Positions 59,506 to 64,000 of a stretch of 64,000 nt of DNA are shown here, in pieces. Position numbers and translations under genes: made by a program. The notes below the pieces were generated by a model that was not told the origin of the DNA, did not search any database, and saw nothing but the letters and a program-made list of their open reading frames with translations. Source of the DNA: SZUA-430 sp044220975 (GTDB taxonomy: Bacteria > Pseudomonadota > Alphaproteobacteria > Micropepsales > Micropepsaceae); the NCBI GenBank assembly GCA_044220975.1, contig JBGAPZ010000003.1, positions 1 to 64,000 on the forward strand, in the 5' to 3' direction. Positions within the stretch are counted from its first letter, which is position 1. Every line of letters starts with the position of its first letter.

Positions 59506-61104
59506 ATGCTGGACCGAATTGCCGTTGATATTGGCCACGTTCTCCGACGGGCCGCCACTGCCACATTTTGCAGCATCGCAATGATCGGTGCGGCACTCCC
59601 TGCCAGCGCAAAAGAACCGCTGACGGGTAACGTGCAACTCGACCAGCCCATCTTGCTCGGCGGCGGAAACACGGTCGTCTACGCCGTTGTCAATTTTGAG
59701 GGTGTCGACGTTGATCCCGGCGCCGTTAAGGAACGCCCGCCGCTTAACCTGTCACTCGTACTGGATCGTTCTGGCTCAATGTCGGACGAAGGCAAAATCG
59801 AATATCTCCGCCGCGCAGCCAAGCTGGCCGTCGATCGCCTAGGCAATCGCGACACGCTCTCGATCGTCGAATACGACGACACGATCACACTCATGTGGCC
59901 GGCGCGCCGCGTTGGCAACACGGCCGAAGTCAAAGCGATGATCGATCGGCTCGACCCCCGCGGTTCGACGAACCTCACGGGCGGCATGATGCGCGGCGTC
60001 GACGAAGCGAAGAATGCGCTGGGCGGCCCCGCGCGCGCCGACGGAACGATCACACGCGTGATTTTGATGTCGGACGGTCTTGCCAATGTCGGCATCACGA
60101 ACCCGCAGGAGATAGCCGGTCTCGTGCGCGGCGCGAAACATGACGGCATCCGAATCTCCGCTATGGGTCTCGGTCGCGACTACGACGAAGACTTGATGCA
60201 GGCCGTCGCCGAGAACGGCGGTGGCCGCTACTACTATATTGAGCACCCGACTCAAATGGCGCGCGTGTTCCAGGAAGAACTAGGCTCGCTGTTCGACACC
60301 GTCGCTCGCGACGTCGAAATTCGTTTCAGCGGCACGGCCATCGTTCGCAAGGTCGAAGTTGTCGGCTACGACGACGCCTCGGGAACGCGCGAAACGAAGC
60401 GCGGCCTCGAAGACGTGTTTGGTGGCGAAAAGCGCGCGGTGCTGTTACGCATGGAAGTCACGGCCCCGTCGTCGGGTCACGTCGATCTCGGTCAAGTCAC
60501 CGTGAACTACAAAACGGCCAAAGGCGGCGAAGCGAAAAGCTTCTCGCAAAACTTGGCCGTCGACGCCACCACGGACCGCGCCGCCGTTGATCGCGCGCGC
60601 AACAAGGAAGCTTCGGCGCAAGCAACGCTCGCCGAAAGCGACCGCGTACAGAAGGAGCAAGTTAAGCTCGTTCAAGCCGGCCGCCATGATGAAGCGAAGA
60701 AGAACATGACGGCCCTTGCCAAGGACCTGGAAGAAAAAAACAAGTCGCTGAACGACGAACGCGTCCGCCGCAAGATCGAAGCGTTGAACGTCGAGAACGA
60801 GCAGATGAGCCGCGCAGCAGCCTCCGAAACCGCGCAAAAGAGCTATCTGAAAGCCTCGAAGCAACGCCTCTACCAAGCCAAGTCCGGCAAGCGTTCGGGC
60901 TATTCGCTCCAACCTGGCGATAAGGGCATCGAGGTCGAGCGTCTGCAGCAATCGTTGAAAGACGCAGGCGTCTACAAGGGCCCGATCGACGGTAACTACG
61001 ACGCCGACGTGAAGCAGGCCGTCGAAACCTATCAGCGGTCGAAGAACCTGAACGCCGACGGCGTGGCCGGTGCCGCGACGATGGACTCGATGGGCGCCTA
61101 CTAA
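59506..61104 (+). CDS. VWA-domain protein with C-terminal peptidoglycan-binding domain
   Basis: Protein of 532 aa. A signal-like N-terminus (about 1-36, ending ASAK) precedes a VWA domain with an intact MIDAS: DRSGS (87-91), the Thr in GSTNLTGG and Asp in LMSDGLANVG. A charged coiled-coil region (about 355-455) follows, then a peptidoglycan-binding_1 domain (GDKGIEVERLQQSLKDAGVY, VETYQRSKNLNADGVAG). It is probably periplasmic, tethered to the wall, and metal-dependent in binding a partner. AAGGGAGAG precedes the ATG. It diverges from prkA. A terminator follows. Confidence 0.87.
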   Translation: MLDRIAVDIGHVLRRAATATFCSIAMIGAALPASAKEPLTGNVQLDQPILLGGGNTVVYAVVNFEGVDVDPGAVKERPPLNLSLVLDRSGSMSDEGKIEYLRRAAKLAVDRLGNRDTLSIVEYDDTITLMWPARRVGNTAEVKAMIDRLDPRGSTNLTGGMMRGVDEAKNALGGPARADGTITRVILMSDGLANVGITNPQEIAGLVRGAKHDGIRISAMGLGRDYDEDLMQAVAENGGGRYYYIEHPTQMARVFQEELGSLFDTVARDVEIRFSGTAIVRKVEVVGYDDASGTRETKRGLEDVFGGEKRAVLLRMEVTAPSSGHVDLGQVTVNYKTAKGGEAKSFSQNLAVDATTDRAAVDRARNKEASAQATLAESDRVQKEQVKLVQAGRHDEAKKNMTALAKDLEEKNKSLNDERVRRKIEALNVENEQMSRAAASETAQKSYLKASKQRLYQAKSGKRSGYSLQPGDKGIEVERLQQSLKDAGVYKGPIDGNYDADVKQAVETYQRSKNLNADGVAGAATMDSMGAY

Positions 61105-61138
61105 GCGCGATTAAACTGCAATTTTGTTGAACTGTGGC

Positions 61139-61174
61139 GCGAGGGGTGAAATGCTTCACCCCTCGCTTTCTTTT
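61139..61174 (+). terminator. Rho-independent terminator of the VWA gene
   Basis: Perfect 12-bp stem GCGAGGGGTGAA / TTCACCCCTCGC with a 4-nt loop, followed by TTTCTTTT. It stands between the VWA and GNAT genes, which are therefore separate units, although read-through may feed the GNAT gene. Confidence 0.92.
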
Positions 61175-61190
61175 GGGAAGGCATTCGCGC

Positions 61191-61772
61191 ATGGAAGAAA
61201 CGATCCGCATTGGGATCCGAATGGCCCGGCCGACCGACGCGGCCGACATCGCCCATGTCTATGTCGAATCCTGGCGCGACACCTATGCAGGCCTTCTGCC
61301 CGACGCCGGGCTGTTGCGCATGTCGAAGACCGACCACGCCGCAACCTGGACCCGCACGATCAAGCAATCGAACCTACGCAATCCGGTGCTCGTTGCGGCC
61401 GACACGAAATCCAACATCTACGGCTTCGCAAGCGCGGGACCTACGCGCGACAAATCTCTGCCGTTCGAAGGTGAGGTCTACACGCTCTACGTTGCGCCGG
61501 GCTGGACCGGTCAAGGTATCGGCTCAGGGCTTCTCGCCTCGCTCTTCCGCCTTTTTTCGAAGGGCGGGTACAACGGCATGATCATCTGGGCGCTCGCCGA
61601 CAATCCATCGCGCTTCTTCTATGAAGCAATGGGCGGCCAACTCGTGGCCGAGCGTCAGCATCCGATGTGGGGCAAAACGTTTCGCGAAATCGCCTATGGT
61701 TGGCCGAAGCTCGATCTCGCCCGGCCCAAGCAACGGGTCGACCGCAACGCTGAGCCCGAGCCGCCGCTCTGA
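61191..61772 (+). CDS. GNAT-family N-acetyltransferase
   Basis: Protein of 193 aa. It starts IRIGIRMARPTDAADIAHVYVESWRDTYAG (in part), has LYVAPGWTGQGIGSGLLASL as the acetyl-CoA pyrophosphate loop (motif A, near 110) and NPSRFFYEAMGGQLV in motif B. It would acetylate a small amine or peptide. ATG 61191 sits 17 bp past the terminator T-run, so its promoter must overlap that hairpin or lie upstream of it; this is an odd spacing. Confidence 0.86.
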   Translation: MEETIRIGIRMARPTDAADIAHVYVESWRDTYAGLLPDAGLLRMSKTDHAATWTRTIKQSNLRNPVLVAADTKSNIYGFASAGPTRDKSLPFEGEVYTLYVAPGWTGQGIGSGLLASLFRLFSKGGYNGMIIWALADNPSRFFYEAMGGQLVAERQHPMWGKTFREIAYGWPKLDLARPKQRVDRNAEPEPPL

Positions 61773-62576
61773 CTATTGCGGCTTGCGAACATTGCGCGAC
61801 CGCGCCCGCATAATTGTAAGCCCCAGCTGATCCGGTAGATACTTCGCAAGCAGCGCGACACCTTTGTTCACGCGTCCATTGATGTGCACGGCCTTGTTGC
61901 GCATGACAGCCTGGTATCCCTCCTCGGCGACCGCGTCTGCCGTCATCCACATGAACTCCGGCATCTTCGAGACCTCGGCGCGATTGTTCGCGACATCATG
62001 AAACTCGCTGTACGTGAAGCCGGGGCAAACCGCCGTGACGTTCACGCCGTCCTTCTCAAGCTCCAGATGCAGCGACCGCGAGAACTGCACCATGAAGCTC
62101 TTCGACGCACCATAAAGCGTGGAGCCAGCGGTTCCCGGGATCATCCCTGCTAAAGAGGCCACGTTGATAATGTACCCGCGCTTTCGCGAAACCATATCCG
62201 GCGCCAGCCGATGCGCGAGTTCGCACGGCGCCGTCATCAGTACTTGAATGAAATCGCGTTGGCTTTCCCACTTCGTCGAGAGATAGGTTCCCGGCACGCC
62301 GTAACCCGCGTTGTTGATCAACGCGTCGACACGCAATCCCCGCGTTTTGATCTCGTTCACCAGCCGCGCCGGCGCCGCCGGATCGGCCAGATCGGCAGCA
62401 ATCGCATGCGCTTGCACGCGATGCTTCGCGGCGAACTCCGTTGCGATCCCTGAGAGGCGGTCTTCGCGGCGCGCCGTCAAAATCAAGTTGAACCCGTACT
62501 TGCCGAACACATCGGCGAACGCCTTGCCGATGCCGGCCGACGCCCCCGTCACCAGCGCGGTCATTCTTTCGTCCAT
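61773..62576 (-). CDS. Short-chain dehydrogenase/reductase
   Basis: Classical SDR of 267 aa. TGASAGIG cofactor motif near residue 10, NNAGYG near 92, catalytic Ser in NVASLAG and the Tyr-x3-Lys in LYGASKSF. CPGFTYSEFHD follows. It is NAD(P)-dependent and oxidises or reduces a hydroxyl/ketone, possibly a 3-hydroxyacyl or sterol-like group (inference). ATG 62576 follows GGAGGAAA. It is the last gene of the minus-strand run from the right edge, 29 bp after sixA. Confidence 0.88.
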   Translation of the reverse strand: MDERMTALVTGASAGIGKAFADVFGKYGFNLILTARREDRLSGIATEFAAKHRVQAHAIAADLADPAAPARLVNEIKTRGLRVDALINNAGYGVPGTYLSTKWESQRDFIQVLMTAPCELAHRLAPDMVSRKRGYIINVASLAGMIPGTAGSTLYGASKSFMVQFSRSLHLELEKDGVNVTAVCPGFTYSEFHDVANNRAEVSKMPEFMWMTADAVAEEGYQAVMRNKAVHINGRVNKGVALLAKYLPDQLGLTIMRARSRNVRKPQ

Positions 62577-62605
62577 GGGATTTCCTCCGGAGTCTGTTTT
62601 TTTTC

Positions 62606-63127
62606 TTAAAGATCTCGCGGCCGCATCAAGTCGATCAGCGTTCCGGTGCCTGGCTTTATCTCTCGCCAACGCTTGACCGGAACCGCGATTACGGCGAGCG
62701 CGCAGGTCGGAAATTTCTCGCGCAATCGCCGGTGCAATCGCTGCTCGTCCGGCGTCTTCGGCGACTGGCAAAGGTCATCCGCCAATTCCTCGAGCCCCGG
62801 ATTATGACCAATGGTCATGACCGATCCGAGAGCATCGTCAAGCCGGCGCAGGCGACCCAAGATGCTTTGTGCCTCGGCTAGGTAAAGCGCCTCCTCGAAA
62901 GTCACGGTGATGTCGCCCAGCGACGGACGCACCAGATCGCAGGTCTCGACTGTGCGTCGCGCGGTCGAGCAGAGAACAAGATCAGGCTTGTACGCCTTGG
63001 CCTTCAAATAGGCACCCATTTGCGGCGCGACCTCGCGGCCCCGCGCATTCAACGGACGATCGTGATCGCTGATCGAACCGTCGCCTTGGTCCGACTTCGC
63101 ATGACGCAGAATGTAGATCGTCTTCAT
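62606..63127 (-). CDS. SixA-type histidine phosphatase
   Basis: Protein of 173 aa. The phosphohistidine motif RHAKSD (LRHAK, His8) is followed by the second His in TIGHNPGLEEL and Arg in STARRTVET. It lacks the extended domains of larger members, matching the SixA branch. SixA dephosphorylates phosphohistidine on partner proteins such as sensor or phosphotransfer domains. No such partner gene is adjacent. The start overlaps the sterol-desaturase stop (ATGA). Confidence 0.87.
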   Translation of the reverse strand: MKTIYILRHAKSDQGDGSISDHDRPLNARGREVAPQMGAYLKAKAYKPDLVLCSTARRTVETCDLVRPSLGDITVTFEEALYLAEAQSILGRLRRLDDALGSVMTIGHNPGLEELADDLCQSPKTPDEQRLHRRLREKFPTCALAVIAVPVKRWREIKPGTGTLIDLMRPRDL

Positions 63128-63933
63128 GCGGCAGGTCCCCGCGCAAACGGAAACCGCAGCAGCCACAGAAACCGAATGGGTTGTTCGTCGCGATACGACG
63201 GAAGTCCAATCGGCATTGTCGTGTGCTCGACCATGGGATGACTACGATAAGTCGCGAAGAGCCGATCCCAAAGCGAAAGATTGAACCCGAAATTGGCATT
63301 CATCTCGGTCGCCGCCGTCGAATGATGCACACGATGCATATCCGGGGTCACGATCAGAAGTCGCATGGCCGCATCCAACACCGGCGGCAAACGAAGGTTG
63401 GAATGCGAAAACATCGACGTCGCGTTCAGAACAATCTCGAACACAAGCACCGCCGCGGCGGGAACGCCCACCACAAGCACGACAGCGATCTTCCACAACT
63501 GGCTGAGCAATATTTCAAGCGTGTGAAATCTGAGCCCGGTCGAAACGTCGATCTCGGGGTCTGCATGATGCACCCGGTGCAACCGCCAAAACGCAGGTAC
63601 GAGGTGGAAGGCCACATGCTGCCCATAAATCGCAAGATCGAGCGCCGCAAACCCGATCATACCGGCGGCAACACCGGATACGCCCTGCGCCGTCAATAAA
63701 CCCCAGCCTTCGCCCTCGACGTAGACAGCGGCGATGACCGTGAGCGCGGGCAGGAAAAAATATGAGAGCCGCAGCAACGCGGTGTTCAGCACGCTCAGAC
63801 CCAGATTGCCGGCCCACCTTCGGCGCCCATAAGCCGGCGCGCGCCGCGGCCAGACGATTTCCGCCAAGGCCAAAGCGGCAAACACGCCAACGAAAATTGA
63901 CAACCGAAAGAACGCTTCTTCGGATCCGCCCAT
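63124..63933 (-). CDS. Sterol desaturase/fatty acid hydroxylase family membrane protein
   Basis: Integral membrane di-iron protein of 269 aa. His motifs: HLVPAFWRLHRVHH, then DVSTGLRFHTLE, and HRVHHSTAATEMNANFG. About four hydrophobic helices precede and surround them. Family members hydroxylate or desaturate fatty acids, sterols or hopanoids with O2. ATG 63933 is chosen; the frame opens to a TTG at 63936. It overlaps the partial upstream gene at its start by one base (TGATG) and sixA at its stop. Confidence 0.87.
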   Translation of the reverse strand: MGGSEEAFFRLSIFVGVFAALALAEIVWPRRAPAYGRRRWAGNLGLSVLNTALLRLSYFFLPALTVIAAVYVEGEGWGLLTAQGVSGVAAGMIGFAALDLAIYGQHVAFHLVPAFWRLHRVHHADPEIDVSTGLRFHTLEILLSQLWKIAVVLVVGVPAAAVLVFEIVLNATSMFSHSNLRLPPVLDAAMRLLIVTPDMHRVHHSTAATEMNANFGFNLSLWDRLFATYRSHPMVEHTTMPIGLPSYRDEQPIRFLWLLRFPFARGPAA

Positions 63934-64000
63934 CAAACCGGAATGCGCGCGTGACGCACCACGGCGGCTTTTTCCAATGCAGCAGCTGTCAGCCGGTCAA
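63933..64000 (-). CDS. Partial gene at the right edge (C-terminus only)
   Basis: A frame entering from the right edge ends DRLTAAALEKAAVVRHARIP-V and stops at TGA (63935-63933), which overlaps the next ATG as TGATG, like other junctions in this window. Too little remains to name it. Probably first in the minus-strand run with the sterol-desaturase family gene. Confidence 0.42.
   Translation of the reverse strand, partial: DRLTAAALEKAAVVRHARIPV

Overview
The window is GC-rich, densely coded DNA with very short intergenic gaps and many 1-4 bp start/stop overlaps. It looks like an alphaproteobacterial chromosome. The evidence is a PodJ-type polarity protein with Sel1 repeats next to CtrA-like TTAA-N7-TTAA and GANTC sites, a MerR-controlled beta-oxidation operon, a TIGR02186/TauE pair, and a ligase-associated DNA damage response gene set. 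A stalked or budding lineage (Caulobacterales, Micropepsales or similar) fits, but the genus cannot be read from this sequence. No rRNA, tRNA, IS element, prophage or CRISPR array was found.

Layout. 1-4338: lipid genes (thiolase, alpha-methylacyl-CoA racemase, two-hot-dog thioesterase, alpha/beta hydrolase). 4470-5642: two tandem paralogous secreted proteins. 5788-11538: a minus-strand operon running MerR regulator, long-chain acyl-CoA dehydrogenase, PaiB-like FMN protein, thiolase, FadJ-type bifunctional enzyme, terminator, with a perfect 18-bp palindrome upstream of merR. 11702-14051: HAD phosphatase, TIGR02186 protein, TauE/SafE exporter. 14173-17925: PodJ-like protein divergent from a cupin-like lipoprotein. 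17926-18933: PdeM endonuclease and a small secreted protein. 19217-24837: flavin monooxygenase, CPBP protease, 2OG-Fe(II) oxygenase, MlaC, GFA protein. 24834-29829: small membrane proteins, fatty acid desaturase, HrpB. 29867-34598: MBL hydrolase, Lhr-type helicase, ICMT methyltransferase, RidA, and a possible 43-aa membrane protein. 34672-41886: BBE-type oxidase, AraC regulator, exonuclease, a ligase gene lacking its catalytic domain, RibD-C protein, Rap1a-like protein, DECR-type dienoyl-CoA reductase, LuxR regulator. 41855-52986: MDR oxidoreductase, HSL esterase, D-aminoacylase, M13 peptidase, TetR-FMO pair, AlgE-like porin, two PaaI thioesterases. 53128-61104: PrkA-YeaH-hydrolase-SpoVR operon and a VWA protein. 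61191-64000: GNAT, SDR, SixA, sterol desaturase family protein and a partial gene.

How it works together. The dominant theme is breakdown of long-chain, branched and unsaturated acyl-CoAs: LCAD-type dehydrogenase, FadJ, two thiolases, AMACR, DECR-type reductase and several thioesterases. Around this sit oxygenases, desaturases and export or envelope functions. The second theme is DNA repair. PdeM, the Lhr-like DEXH helicase, the MBL exonuclease and the ligase of one known gene set lie in three places within 21 kb.

The most notable observations are: (1) the repair-set ligase keeps its N-terminal DNA-binding and C-terminal OB domains but has lost the whole nucleotidyltransferase core, while its frame stays open; (2) a perfect 11-bp tandem duplication at the end of a thioesterase gene shifts the frame past a TGATG stop/start junction; (3) an alpha/beta-hydrolase gene is translationally coupled inside the PrkA-YeaH-SpoVR operon; (4) a CtrA/GANTC cluster lies upstream of podJ; (5) a 549-bp gap carries near-helically spaced ATCCGTTAT repeats beside a long hairpin.
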